Assembly: GCA_026168455.1 (NCBI GenBank) | Contig: JANSJX010000044.1 | Coordinates: 89,124 to 153,123 of the forward strand | DNA from: Theocolax elegans | Taxonomy: Eukaryota > Arthropoda > Insecta > Hymenoptera > Cerocephalidae | Direction of reading: 5' to 3' | Length of the DNA: 64,000 nt | Made by a program: the position numbers and the translations under genes | Notes under the pieces: generated by a model | Database searches by the model: none | The model's input: only the letters and a program-made list of their open reading frames with translations | What the model was told of the DNA's origin: nothing | Shown: one piece after another, positions 52,135-64,000 of the stretch | How the letters are laid out: each line of letters begins with the position of its first letter | Position numbering within the stretch: position 1 is the first letter of the stretch

Positions 52135-52494
52135 ATAAGGCAGATTTATACCACGCAGTGCTGTAAAAGTTATTATATTCCGCCACGCTTTGGGCCTTAC
52201 ATCATTATACCTCGTGTTGTATTACCGCTTAACATTAAAAATTACATTTTATTATAATATTTCAAATAAATGCTTGCGCGGGCTTTTACCTTTACTCCGT
52301 GGGGGTTTTTACGCCCTTGCAAGTAAGAAACTTCTTCGGGATTAAAATGATTATAGTTAAAACTCATATTGTTTGTGATTTATTTTTATTTCCTTCCTAT
52401 ACTCTTAATAACACCTAAGCAATGTTTAACAATATGTATATTCAAAAAATTAACGTAAATTTTATTTTTACATAAATTATTATTGTAGTAGCAG

Positions 52495-52594
52495 TATTAA
52501 ACTCAGGATTCAAACCAACACAAAAGGAGGTTTTAAAATTTACTGAGGATTGGCTGAAGCAAACCAAATCGCGTATGGCTTATCAACCGTGAGT
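52495..52594 (+). CDS. Orphan exon-like segment
   Basis: A T/G-rich tract ending tagtagcag precedes a frame reading LNSGFKPTQKEVLKFTEDWL and KQTKSRMAYQP, which stops exactly at a donor-like CC|GTGAGT. The peptide has coding character and a helix-rich pattern similar to DNA-binding regions of transposase-derived proteins, but I cannot assign it. No partner exons found. Confidence 0.25.
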
Positions 52595-52754
52595 ACTATT
52601 TTTAAAATAAACTCGAGGGAAAAATACACGAATAAAATAGAAAAAATATCAGAAAATAGCTGTAAAAAAATGTCGAAATTGGGACGAAAGAATCTAAGTA
52701 TTGTAATATTTTCAATTTCTTCCATTTTTTAATAACTATCGGCTTCTTCCTTAA

Positions 52755-53123
52755 GGGGATGTCGGACTCAGAAAACGGTCATTTTTGTTTATAAACAAAA
52801 TAATTAAATTTTGAAAAAATCCTGCAAGTTATGCCGTTAGGCATGTTTTAAACAATACACCCAAATTCTTCCAGATTTTTAAATCGATAATTTAATTATG
52901 ATTTTTGCGTTGAAAGTTTATGTCTTTTTAACCAATACAATTACTGACCGAAAATTATTATTTAATTATAATTAAAATATTTATTTTTTATAAAAAATCA
53001 AAGCGTCGTGCCCTCGCTTTTGTTTGAAACTGATGAATTTTTTTCAGATTTTTAATTCAATATTTTAAATATAATTTTTATGTTGAAAAGTGTCGATCCT
53101 TGTAATTTGAGTCTGGCATCCCT
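52755..53123. mobile_element. 369-bp MITE flanked by TTAA
   Basis: ggggatgtcggactca and the reverse complement of tgagtctggcatccct match at 13 of 16 positions, and TTAA sits at both edges (52751-52754 and 53124-53127). TTAA duplication is the hallmark of piggyBac-type mobilisation. A related end, ttaagaggatgtcatac, occurs at about 53761. Confidence 0.7.
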
Positions 53124-53169
53124 TTAATAGTGTACTTTATTAATTACAGTAATTACAATAAACAATTAC

Positions 53170-53480
53170 CCGAGTAAAAAAATTGAAACTGCCAAAAATT
53201 GTGAAAAACTGTTAAATACTGCCAAACATCGCTTGGCTCTGTTTAACACTGTTTATCACAGTTTAATTGTGCGGTTTCGGACCAATAGTAAAATTAAACA
53301 GCGTTAAGCAGGTATAGGCAGTGTTTGGCAGAGTTAGGCAGTGTTTAAGAAACTTATGATATAATTAAACAGTCTCCCGCATTGTTTAGCCATTTAAAGC
53401 ACTGTTTAATTTTATCTAGACTGTGTATAGCAGTTTTGCCACTGTTTAAGTTTGTAAAACCGCTAAAAATCGTTTTAAAC
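53170..53480. repeat. cagtgtttgg / ctgtttaaca-rich repeat
   Basis: Variants of aggcagtgtttggcagag and ctgtttaacactgttta occur on both strands through the block, giving weak dyad symmetry. Probably a decayed MITE. Confidence 0.4.
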
Positions 53481-53879
53481 ACTCCTAAATATTACGAAAT
53501 ATTTTTAAATATTTTCAGTGAACAAAATTTATGAAACTTGGGATTTTAATAATAATCAAGATATTGCATGATTATATTTATTTAGTAAACTCTGCTAATT
53601 TCTTTCAAACTGTGATAATCAAAGATTCTGTTTAAATTTTTGTTTATTCTCTATGTACCTATTTAGATATATTTTAGTTTAAAAATGTACTAACAACGAA
53701 ACAAAATTTGGCGCATTACTGTTGGGAGTCCAACGATTGGAACTGAAGCCTCATTTGTCTTTAAGAGGATGTCATACACCTATATTTTGATATACCGGCA
53801 TGATCAATTTTACGTTTGATGCACTGAATTTTTGTTTAATCGTAATTTATCGAACGTATATTCCTTACGATAAATGATT

Positions 53880-56062
53880 ATAATCAAAACAATAACCCAA
53901 TACTATAAGTACAACTATAGTAAAAATAAATTGTACTATAGTTAGATACTATATGTAGAAATAATCCACTATAATCATAACTACACGTTAGCAAAGTGAA
54001 CTAGAATCATCGTATAATTTTACTATAGTAAAACTACTATATGTTAAAATAATCAACTATAATCGCTACTACATGTCGGTATAGTTAACTAAAATCACCC
54101 TATAATCAACTCATAGTAAATTACTATAGGTCTCAAAAACACTGTAAACTTCATATAATCATACTGCGGTGATGCAATCTCAACACCTAATAATGAACTG
54201 TAGTAATTAACAAGTGTGCATATTGTCGCCTTGCAACAAATAAGTTCCAATTCAGATTTTTCAGGTTGAAACATTTAAATATTGTGACAGCACCTTTATC
54301 GTATTTAATATGTTTGCTTCTGTAAAATGTAGAGTTACCTAGCTTACTAACCAAATAACCCGGGAAAGAGGCATTTATACTATTCTAAAATTCAATCTAG
54401 AAAACCAGCAATAAATACCGCGGGAACGCCTAACCAAATAACCCGGGAAAGAGGCATTTATACTATTCTAAAATTCAATCTAGAAAACCAGCAATAAATA
54501 CCGCGGGGAGGTGAGATATAATATTCCAAAATCCTTTCTAGCAGACAGGCAGATATATTAGTAAATAACCCGAGAAAGAAAGATTTAATATTCTAAAAAA
54601 CATTCTAGCAGATAGACACATTTAACCAAATAACCCGGGAAAAAGAGGTGAAATATATTGAAAGCCAATTTAGCAGACAAGCAACTAAAAGCAAATAACC
54701 TAGGAACAAAAGATTTAATGTTCTAAAAAACAGTCTAGCAGATAGACACCTGTAACCAATTAACCCGGAAAAAAGAAATTAAATATATTGAAAGCTGCCT
54801 GTCTGCTAGGTTGTATTTTAGATTATTATATCTCTCTTTCCCAGGTTATTTGGTCTCTTTTTTCCGGGTTATTTGGTTACAGGGGTTTATCTGCTGGAGG
54901 TTTTTTAAAATATTAAATCTTTCTTTCCCGAGTCATTTGGTTATAGCTGCATGTATGCTATAGACTAGAATTAGAATATTACATCTCTTTTACTCCGGTT
55001 ATTTGGTGATCTCTGCCCTGGTAGAAATGAAAAAATAAAAAATACACTTACAGTTTCTGGGTAGTAAAAATGAATACAAATGTGTACATTTAAAATGCGT
55101 AAAAAATCGCCATTACTTAGGTTTAAAAGAAAGCAATGCGAATTAGAGTTTGTTTACGTCAACGCGGCATGGTTAATTTTATTTAGGAAGTATTTATGAG
55201 AAGGAGTCGAGTGACAAACAAGAAGTGTATAGGTCGTATCGTCGATGCTCCGCTCCGTCACGTCTGGACGATAGGTCGGTGGTTAGAGCACGCGATTCAT
55301 ACTTTGGGATCCCGCGGTCGAATCCCGTCGTTTACCTTTTTATTTCTCACTGCTCTCCTTTTCATACGTAACATTATTAAAAGTAAATAAATCGTGTCTC
55401 ACATCGAAGTCGATACATTTCTACCCATAAGTTTTCATTCAAAATTGGAGGTTACATTAAAGTTCTCAATACTTTTATTCCGTGGGCATTTTTTCTATCG
55501 AGTTGTTTGCTAGATTGGATTTAGAATGTTATGAACGCCTCTTTCCTGGGTTATATGGTTAGTAAGCCAGACAGCTCTACATTTTACAGAAGCAAATGTC
55601 TTAAATACGATTTAATATTAAGTATAAAGGTGCTGTTACAATATTTAAATGGTACAACCTGCCAAATCCACTTGGAACATTATTGAACAGAAATCTGAGT
55701 TGGAATTATATTGAACAAAATCTGAGTTGGAACCTTATGGAAGAAAAATTTGAGCTCGAACCTTATTGAAGAAAAATCTGAATTGGTTCCCTTTTTTTCC
55801 AAAGCGACAATATGCACGCTTAATAATTACTATAGCCCATCATTGGGAGTTGAAATTGCATCACTATAGAGTACGATTATATGACGATTATAGTGTTTTT
55901 TGAGACGTTTTTAAAACGTTATTAAGCGTTTGAAGCGTTTTAAAAACGTCTAGAAACGTCTTTAAGACGTTTTGTGCTGACTGGGATAGTACGATCATAC
56001 GGTGATTATAATTGACTATACCAACATGTTTTAAGAAATAGTAGTTTACTATAATCAAAAGG
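53880..56062. mobile_element. Nested 2 kb inverted-repeat composite
   Basis: Left sequence around 54020-54370 (tgatgcaatctcaacacc, acatttaaatattgtgacag, gtagagttacctagcttact) is matched in reverse complement at about 55560-56060. The interior holds repeats of accaaataacccgggaaag in forward (54350-54770) and reverse (54830-55010) orientation, including a direct duplication of 73 bp at 54352 and 54425. The right arm carries an inserted ACGT-rich fragment (55907-55983). A tRNA-like segment lies inside. The left outer sequence (53890-54025) has a reversed copy at 60800-60925. Confidence 0.7.
55258..55336 (+). other. tRNA-like segment (Met-type pseudogene or SINE head)
   Basis: ggtcggtggttagagcacg fits the A box and ggtcgaatcccg the B box of a tRNA promoter, 30-40 bp apart, with cat at the anticodon place. 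Acceptor and anticodon stems do not pair properly, so it is not a working tRNA gene. It may be a tRNA-derived SINE or pseudogene carried by the surrounding element. Confidence 0.45.
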
Positions 56063-58341
56063 CGCGATAGCGCCTGACGCAAGTATAGGCGCGAGAGCCA
56101 TTATATACAGCTAACTAGCCCCCCAGATTTTTACTTTTCTAACCGCTGCATTATTACATTATGTATTTATGCTATTGACCACGCATTACGTTCCTTATTT
56201 ATTAATCTTTACTGTACAACAAGTTTTACACGAATTCATTTACGCACAATCAAGAAAATCAATGCCAAAGATATTGCTTGCTGATTTCCTTTCCTCAATT
56301 TTCGTCTTCTCCCTTTTGATATATATAGTCAACTTCAAACAAAATGAGATAGAGATAGTATAGGAAAGGCATGAGATAGAAAGAGAAACAATGCTTTCCA
56401 GCCCGTGAGAGAGCGCGTACAGAAGTAAAAACTTATAGAAGAAGTTCAAACGTGGCCACGAGAGGGAGCTAGTTTCAGGTGAATACTTTTGTCACAGCTG
56501 AATCATCTGGCTGATTTTGTGTGAAAAGTTATGAATTAAAATTATTTATTTACGTAATTATTTCCAATACCTCACATTATTCCGTTTCGGTATTTTTTAT
56601 TGTAGTGCAATGCAGATACTATATTGCAAGGTGAAGATTTCATATTCGCCCATATCCTATACTAGCATGTCGACCTTTGACATCTCGACGAGAGAAAGAG
56701 TGAGAGAGAGAGAGAGAGAGAGCGAGAAAGACAAACATTGATAAAATTCTAACCATGAAAACAATGTTTTCATTTCCATGCAAGTGATGGTATAACTTTT
56801 TTTAATCTTAAAGTATAATATTAATAAGAATTGCACAAAAAATAAATGTATATTATTACATTATTTTAATTATATTTATTATATTATTAATTCATTTTAT
56901 TTATATTATTTGATGTGTGTGCTTTAAGTTTATATTATTTGAAGGGACTTATGCTTGTATTTTTATAATGAATCCCTCATGATATCTCAATGTTTTCCAC
57001 ATTGACCAAAATAATTTAAAAAACAATAGATTATAATTAAGTGGATGCTTTATCGTTCTCTATCCTAATTAAAATTACTGAATAATCATTTTATATTTTA
57101 TATAAAGCCAATATATGTGTTCGATACTTTGCCAAGTACATAATATTTAATAATGATATGGACTATAACATATGAAGTATGATATTCTTTCCAACGTTAA
57201 GTGAAATGATTGCTTAATAGTTGTATGTACTGACTTAAATAATTGAAAAGAATGTTGATAAGTTATTGTTCTCTTTACATACATATATTTATTGAATACC
57301 TTTTTTAATATTTAAATAAAATCAATGTGTCAGCTGTTTGGTAAGTGTAAAAGGCATTTAATAATTTTGTAACTTTCACATGGCTATAAAAAGTTTGATA
57401 GTGACACTAACTAACATATATAGTTAAGTAATTAAATAGAATTTCTTGTGTTGTACTAAAATTATAATATTAAATTGTACTGTTGTCATTAATTATTATA
57501 GTAACCCAATAATATAGAATTTAATTTGTTATAAATAAATTTAGCTTAATTAAAACTATAAGTGTATCATATTAAATTCACTGAATAAGAAAGGGTTATT
57601 TTTAAAGTATATTTATTTTAAGCAAATAACGTCTCTGAAATGAAAAATTATTGGTACAAAGTAAAATTAAAGCAAATTTGCTGTTAGGAACATTTTACCT
57701 TGTAAATATTATCATAAATCTCTGAAGATACAGCAAAACAAATTTAAATTTAAGTGACGAGAGGCTACCTAAAAAGTGCACTATTATGAGTATGTAAATA
57801 TATATATATATATTTCATAGGATTTTTCTTATTTGTTTAATGGTATTCATTTGCTGGAGTTGTTCAGTTGACTCTGGTTAATTACTTGTATTTGTATAAG
57901 TGCAGCTTATACATGATTCAAAAACAATATGTACTGAGAGCTGCATTGATATAAGAATTGAAAGAATTGAAAGTACCAACATAAAATAATTCTGTAATTG
58001 AGTCATTGATTTAATTAATGAAACAAATTTTGTGTAAGTAAATAATTGTGGTTCTGTCTTAAGTCTAACTATAGACTGAAATATATACAGTCCCACATAT
58101 AGCATAAACAAATGTGTTATAATATAATAATGGGCAAATTTTAGTCGCTTCGAGAAGAAACTTTCTATTAGATGTGCCAGTCCAGTTGTAATCTAAACTA
58201 TATAGTATATATTTAGATTTACATAATTATATTTAAGGAATAAATCGATGATCCTCTATTCTAGGCAAGTTTAATTGTGACTTGTCAAGAAGAGAAAAAA
58301 ATACATTGTACATATTATTTAATGGATATATGGTATGGTGG
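56063..58341. other. AT-rich intergenic DNA with a GA microsatellite
   Basis: A GA run lies at 56695-56723. Small open frames have no supporting features. No promoter or exon pattern is convincing. Confidence 0.5.
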
Positions 58342-60791
58342 CGTAATTCACTGTTAACCGTAGTTGTATTTTTCTTTGAATAAATGATTAATAGATATGT
58401 CATAATACACAAATTTGTTTGTAAAATAAATACAATGCAACTAGGAAATGTTTCATTTTACTGTTTTGTAAGAAATAACCATTTTTTTAACGCATAAATG
58501 AAATGATAATTTAATATTTTTATTTTATTTTTCTTTTTTATTAATTTATTAAAATTATACACTGATGTATTAATAAAAACACCTTCTACGAAAATGTCAA
58601 CATTTGCAAGTATGGTTTCCAATCACACTTTGAAAAATGTTATCTGATAAAAAAATCTTTAATTATTACTCATCCTATTTCTACTTATATTTTGCTTAAA
58701 CTCTATAAAAAGTTTTAATTAATTTCCACAAAACTGATAAAAAGGAAACTTCTTTTTTTTAATTTTCTTTAAATAAACAATGCCTATCCTTCCCGTGCTT
58801 TACATCAGTAGATAAATAATTTTATAGAATAATAACCTTTTTTATATGTAACTTATATTCCATAATAGTTTTATGCAATTGAAAGTACTGAAATCAAAAA
58901 CACCTTCCAAGAAGGTGTCAAAACCCGCAAGTATTGTTATTCTAATCAAACTTTGAAAATTGTTATCTGATAAATAAATAATTTTAATTCTAACTCCCTT
59001 ATTTTATCTATTTCTATGAATTTTAATTAAACATTTTTTTTAATATTACAAAAATTACACATAAAAAATTTCTGCAATTGAAAGAACTGAAATCAAACTG
59101 AAATCGACAAGTATTTTGAATCGTAGCATAAATATATATTTTATATAAACATTTTTATATATATTACTTAAACTTCGTAAAAAGTTTCTGCAATTGAAAG
59201 CACTGAAATCAAACTGTAATCGACAAGTATGTTGAATCATGCAAAAATGTCTACCAATCTGAATACAGATTTTTTTTATTAAAAGTATCTTATACTTTTA
59301 CTTTTCATTTCTGGCCCTGCCATGTCTTACAGTAATAAATAAATAATATTCTAATGATGTTAATTTGTGCAAAATTAATTTCTGCAAAACTAATAAAATG
59401 GACATTTCTTATTTTTTATTCTTTTGAATAAAATAATACTTGCACCACAAATTATTTTATTAATAATAAATTATTGGTTTATAGTATACAGTCTTGTTTC
59501 CACGCGTGGGTCTTTACACTATTTAATAATATGCCACAAGTCGCTTTGCATAATATATTAGGCCCCTTAAATTTTAAAATAAGATAATAGCTAAGATGTA
59601 TGTAATGATTCATAAAATGTAACATCAGTTAATATAGTCAGAATTAACACCTATATGAAAAGGTAACACCTATTAACCAACGGTGGTGCAAGTATTATTT
59701 TATTTAAAAGAATAAAAAAGAAGAAATGTCCATTTTATTAGTTTTGCAGAAATTAATTTTGCACAAATTAACATCATTAGAATATTATTTATTTATTACT
59801 GTAAGACATGGCAGGGCCAGAAATGAAAAGTAAAAGTATAAAATACTTTTAATAAAAAAAATCTGTATTCAGATTGGTAGACATTTTTGCATGATTCAAC
59901 ATACTTGTCGATTACAGTTTGATTTCAGTGCTTTCAATTGCAGAAACTTTTTACGAAGTTTAAGTAATATATATAAAAATGTTTATATAAAATATATATT
60001 TATGCTACGATTCAAAATACTTGTCGATTTCAGTTTGATTTCAGTTCTTTCAATTGCAGAAATTTTTTATGTGTAATTTTTGTAATATTAAAAAAAATGT
60101 TTAATTAAAATTCATAGAAATAGATAAAATAAGGGAGTTAGAATTAAAATTATTTATTTATCAGATAACAATTTTCAAAGTTTGATTAGAATAACAATAC
60201 TTGCGGGTTTTGACACCTTCTTGGAAGGTGTTTTTGATTTCAGTACTTTCAATTGCATAAAACTATTATGGAATATAAGTTACATATAAAAAAGGTTATT
60301 ATTCTATAAAATTATTTATCTACTGATGTAAAGCACGGGAAGGATAGGCATTGTTTATTTAAAGAAAATTAAAAAAAAGAAGTTTCCTTTTTATCAGTTT
60401 TGTGGAAATTAATTAAAACTTTTTATAGAGTTTAAGCAAAATATAAGTAGAAATAGGATGGGAGTAATAATTAAAGATTTTTTTATCAGATAACATTTTT
60501 CAAAGTGTGATTGGAAACCATACTTGCAAATGTTGACATTTTCGTAGAAGGTGTTTTTATTAATACATCAGTGTATAATTTTAATAAATTAATAAAAAAG
60601 AAAAATAAAATAAAAATATTAAATTATCATTTCATTTATGCGTTAAAAAAATGGTTATTTCTTACAAAACAGTAAAATGAAACATTTCCTAGTTGCATTG
60701 TATTTATTTTACAAACAAATTTGTGTATTATGACATATCTATTAATCATTTATTCAAAGAAAAATACAACTACGGTTAACAGTGAATTACG
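58342..60791. repeat. Large palindrome: 1.1 kb arms, 234-bp spacer
   Basis: Arm 58342-59448 and arm 59683-60791 are reverse complements with only scattered differences. The same 61-codon frame appears in both, at 59055-59240 (minus) and 59891-60076 (plus). Each arm holds a series of related units built around tgcaattgaaag and ctgaaatcaaa, two of them with a small aacacctt(c) hairpin. The spacer (59449-59682) is unique. The arms contain no gene I recognise. Confidence 0.95.
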
Positions 60792-60799
60792 TAAGATTA

Positions 60800-60925
60800 T
60801 ACGATGAGTATAGTTCACTTTGCTAATGAATACTTATGATTATAGTGGATTATTTCGACATGTAGTATCTAACTAAAGTACAATTTATTTTTACTATAGT
60901 TGTACTTATAGTATTGGACAAAAAA
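60800..60925. mobile_element. Fragment of the actatag-rich element, reversed
   Basis: Matches the reverse complement of 53890-54025 (for example tttttactatagttgtactt). It starts within 10 bp of the outer end of the large palindrome. Confidence 0.7.
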
Positions 60926-61190
60926 TGATAGTAAATATTATTATCTTTATTATAATCATGTACATAGTAGAACTATTTCCAGGATTATTGTTTTGATTTC
61001 AATAATTTATCATAAATACCTACGTTCTAGTAACAAATAAATTATTGATACGTTGAATAAATCGAAAAATTATAATGTCGGTAATACGGCATGCCTTAAG
61101 TAAAACGGCATTATTAATATTATTATTGTTATTATTATTATTGTTATAGATGGTGGGAGAGATTATCGTTCGTCCAGAATCTGTTAATAT

Positions 61191-61436
61191 AAAGAAGGCT
61201 TTATTGATCTCTACGAACATAGTTTTTGCTTTTGCCGACGTTTCGGACGTTTTTTTAAGCGTTAAGTGGAGGTTTTTGCGAGTGTGTGGGTGTTTTGTGC
61301 GATTGGAGATGACAATATTGACTCCAGGATGTGATTAGTATCTCTGCGCTTTTTTTGTTGCCTTGAAAAGGGACGGCCGAAACGGCGGCAAAAGCAAAAA
61401 CTATATGTTCGTAGAGATTAATAAAGCCTTCTTTTT
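61191..61436. mobile_element. Inverted pair of retroelement-end modules
   Basis: 61191-61246 (aaagaaggctttattgatct ... gtttcgg) is the near reverse complement of 61377-61436 (ccgaaacgg ... aataaagccttctt). The right half carries ttgaaaaggg and ccgaaacgg like 49492-49590. ATT microsatellites border both sides. Confidence 0.7.
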
Positions 61437-61525
61437 ATTATTATTGTTATTTTTTTTGTAAATAAACTACCTTCTCACAATGCATCATTAATATAATTAG
61501 GAACATTATTAATTATTTATTGCAG

Positions 61526-61660
61526 CCGTGGATCAAAGAATAATAGAAGTGAATCGGGTAACGTACCTCAACAGCAGTCTCAAGAGACACAAAGTGACTC
61601 GATTTGAAGATGTGGTGCATTAAAAGTATTATTGTAATAAAGATTTAATTTTTAATTTTT
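61526..61660 (+). CDS. Candidate terminal exon, Gln/Ser-rich tail
   Basis: After tatttattgcag, a frame of 26 codons (RGSKNNRSESGNVPQQQSQE then TQSDSI) ends at TGA 61605-61607, followed by AATAAA at 61636. The polar composition is typical of a protein end, and all three signals sit where expected. A second frame is open for 31 codons, so the choice is not certain. No upstream exon found. Confidence 0.35.
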
Positions 61661-62800
61661 GTATAATACATATTTTTATATAAAAAGAAGTTTAATTTAA
61701 CGTTTTAAAGTATATTCAATAATTTGTAAAATTGTGTATACATTAATAAACCAAATCATTTATATATTGAAGTGTATAGTTCACACATTTTTTAACTTAC
61801 GCACTTATAAAAATTTCGAATTAATTTTATACGTTTTCCAATTTCAGACCATTTAGAAAGAGATTATTTTTATAAAAATGCAATTAGGAAGTCGAAATTT
61901 AAATCTTAATTATAAGTAATTGAAATTTGTAAAGTTTTTCTTTAAAGTCAGAAAGTTTATAAATAACGGTGCGTGCAGTCAAGGAAAATAATGTATTATT
62001 TTAAAAGGAAGAAAAGTCACAAATATATAATTGTATTATGCAAAAAGGGTGACACAACGTCGAAAAAATCCTATTAATTAATATAGGCATGTATGCAACC
62101 AGATCCAACGATTGAGAACGATCCAAATACAAATCCATTATGGCAAAACCATCAGACCAATTTTGATCAGGTTTCGGGATTTCATTTTGTAATATTTTAG
62201 AGTACTTAAATCTAAATTTCCAGTAAATTTGGCCAATTTTTTAGCTACCAGTTTTTGTAGTTATTTTCTTTTTTGCCGTTTTGACGATTTTCGACGAAAA
62301 TTTTACGTGCGCGTATTTTGCACCAACTCTTTCTTGTACGAAATTTTATCAGCAGCAAATTCCACATTCTCAGGTTATTTTTTTTAACATGCAAATGAAC
62401 GAAGTTATCAACCGAAATATAGGGGAAAAAACAGATTTTTTTGTGTTTTTTTCACTTTTCGATTTTTCCTGAAGTTAGCATACATTTTTAAGCCGGAAGA
62501 AAGTTAGATTCTCATTATATATATTATTTGTGAGCGATTGCCGCACATAACGACTCTACGAGCAACATCCACATCTGCCTAGTTTTGGGCTTAACGCTCC
62601 TGGCCTAATTGGGTATTTTCCTGAAGGAAACAATTCAGTTACTTTTTATACGTATTCCATTAATATCATTTGCAGTGGAGGGGTCAAATAGAAGCAGCAC
62701 ATAAAAATCTATTGAATTTATACAGCTATTATACAATTTCCTCATTACAGCCTATTGAATATTATCACCTACTCAGTAATTCAACTAAATCCCATTACTA
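61661..62800. other. AT-rich intergenic DNA, no gene seen
   Basis: A 63-codon plus frame (62281-62472) is present, but it has no domain and no splice or promoter context. Confidence 0.45.
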
Positions 62801-63249
62801 CACTGAATAAAAATTAGTTGAATCAACAGAATTTCTATTCATTTGGTTCGCGTTACCCCGACAAATGGCAATCAGTCTATACGTCTAGGCTTACGCAAAG
62901 TATATAAGTCCAAAAAAGACTCTTAATTTACAGCGTATTATAATATAAGTTGCGAGCGGCCTATGCGATGCGATATAACGTGTAATATAAAATAATGTTG
63001 AATGCGACAATTGACTTATAAATAAATATGGTATAAACAAACTATCTGCGATTAGTAGTACTAAGTATAATACTTTGAGTTATAGAATGTGTGAAATTTA
63101 ATTTCAGGATTACTACAATTCTCAAATAGTTTTAATCAAACAAAATTTTTTTTCATTTATAAAAAGAAACAATCTGATTATCCAAATTTAAATATAGAAT
63201 CTAATTTATATATAAAATTAGTTGAATCAACTAAATTTTTCTCTCAGTG
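62801..63249. mobile_element. 449-bp MITE, CACTGA end
   Basis: cactgaataaaaattagttg at the left pairs with the reverse complement of tcaactaaatttttctctcagtg at the right, allowing small gaps. No coding capacity. A target duplication is not clear. Confidence 0.6.
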
Positions 63250-63699
63250 CAAATAAGATATTCGCTATATTCCTATAGGAAACAATTCAGTTATTTTATT
63301 ATATAAAAAATTAGAATCGCAATTATCCATTGAAATTTATAAAAATAAGATTTAAAACTATAAAGTTCTATTATTGATTTACTTCATAAATTATAAGTTT
63401 CATAAAATCCGATTTATATTAACAATGTAATATCTCTTAAAGTCTATTATCAATTTAAATGTTAAATCCAATTTTTTATGACATTTAAAACCGATAATAT
63501 TTTTGATTATAAAAATATATTTTTTCCATAACGTCCAATTAATTGATGTACAGTAATAAAAAACCATTGAATCCTTTTTATGTTTCTCTTTAATCATTTT
63601 TAATAAGTATTTATTTTAATAAGTATAATAACCATGACAAAATTACAGTTAGATTCTATTGATTAAAGATTAATAGCATTTAATTCTTGGTGTTCGGTT
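63250..63699. other. AT-rich DNA upstream of a likely promoter
   Basis: No gene or repeat recognised until the CT microsatellite at about 63701. Confidence 0.45.
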
Positions 63700-63880
63700 C
63701 TCTCTCTCTCTCTCTCACTAGTCTCTCCACCGTCTCCTTCTCTCGCCCGATTCTTCTCTTTGCTTCTCCTTCTTATCTTCGCGGAATTGCGCTCGTCTGA
63801 GATTCGAACAGTACTGCCGGTGCGCCGAGCACACCGGTATTTTCACGCGTTCGCGCGTGCGCGTCACGCGGCTCAAACGG
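63700..63880 (+). promoter_or_regulatory. Likely first exon / CpG-rich promoter of a plus-strand gene
   Basis: A CT microsatellite leads into a CpG-rich stretch (gcgttcgcgcgtgcgcgtcacgc), an abrupt change from about 25% to over 55% GC. It ends in a strong donor, aaacg|GTAAGT at 63881. The frames across it have no clear start, so it is more likely a 5' untranslated exon than coding. The gene body would lie beyond the window. Confidence 0.4.
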
Positions 63881-63931
63881 TAAGTCCACGCGATGGGTAC
63901 TATTTTCGTCTTGCGTGGGCCGTTTACCGTC

Positions 63932-63935
<4 letters not shown>

Positions 63936-63964
<29 letters not shown>
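63936..63964. repeat. (TA)n microsatellite
   Basis: About 14 TA repeats in the presumed first intron. Confidence 0.9.
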
Positions 63965-63968
<4 letters not shown>

Positions 63969-64000
63969 AAATAACAGTTGGTAAAAAAAATAATAAGTGC

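Noticed and set aside
55258..55336. Functional tRNA-Met gene
   Set aside because: A and B boxes fit, but acceptor and anticodon stems do not pair.
63718..63933. 71-codon Arg-rich minus frame and 74-codon plus frame at the right edge
   Set aside because: Both cross the likely splice donor and a microsatellite; the region fits an untranslated first exon better.

Overview
This window looks like heterochromatic or subtelomere-like DNA from an AT-rich insect genome. Evidence for a eukaryote is the long tandem satellites, spliced exons with polypyrimidine-AG acceptors and GT donors, AATAAA poly(A) signals, and many small TA- or TTAA-flanked inverted-repeat elements. Hymenoptera is my best guess, from the TTATTGGG-like tract and the style of the MITE ends, but this is inference. 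There are no bacterial, CRISPR or viral gene clusters. Most short open frames in the window are by-products of repeats.

Layout. (1) 1-28663: one continuous satellite array of about 126 head-to-tail monomers of about 227 bp. It has several nested higher-order periods (about 1140, 1363, 2053 and 5918 bp) and two indel-rich stretches. (2) 28664-43387: a 14.7 kb island of other sequence inside the satellite. It holds the 3' half of a minus-strand multi-exon gene (exons at 40451-39884, 31309-31103, 31041-30319 and 30245-29981, all joined in the same phase). The gene ends in a Myb/SANT-like domain and carries a 19-residue acidic repeat. One coding exon is split by a 416-bp MITE. The following 8.6 kb intron is filled by a tandem array of 20 units of 416 bp. 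Each unit holds two hairpins and an exon-like segment, and the units alternate with a trimer-type higher-order pattern. The island also holds a small plus-strand gene candidate with a TATA box (41170-41580), T-rich simple repeats, a 422-bp duplication and a 32/21-bp minisatellite. (3) 43388-44818: the 227-bp satellite resumes for about six monomers and ends at a 56-bp-arm palindrome. (4) 44823-64000: AT-rich intergenic DNA dense in non-autonomous elements. These include TA- and TTAA-flanked MITEs, a 1.3 kb inverted repeat, a nested 2 kb inverted-repeat composite carrying a tRNA-like segment, and a palindrome with 1.1 kb arms and a 234-bp spacer (58342-60791). A few candidate terminal exons are present. 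At the right edge a CpG-rich first exon with a GTAAGT donor (about 63700-63880) suggests that a plus-strand gene starts there.

How the parts relate. The best-supported gene is the minus-strand Myb-like one, because four splice junctions keep a single frame across 10 kb. Its coding sequence appears to have been broken by the MITE, unless the MITE is spliced out. The tandem hairpin array sits in its intron. The rest is mainly repeat biology.
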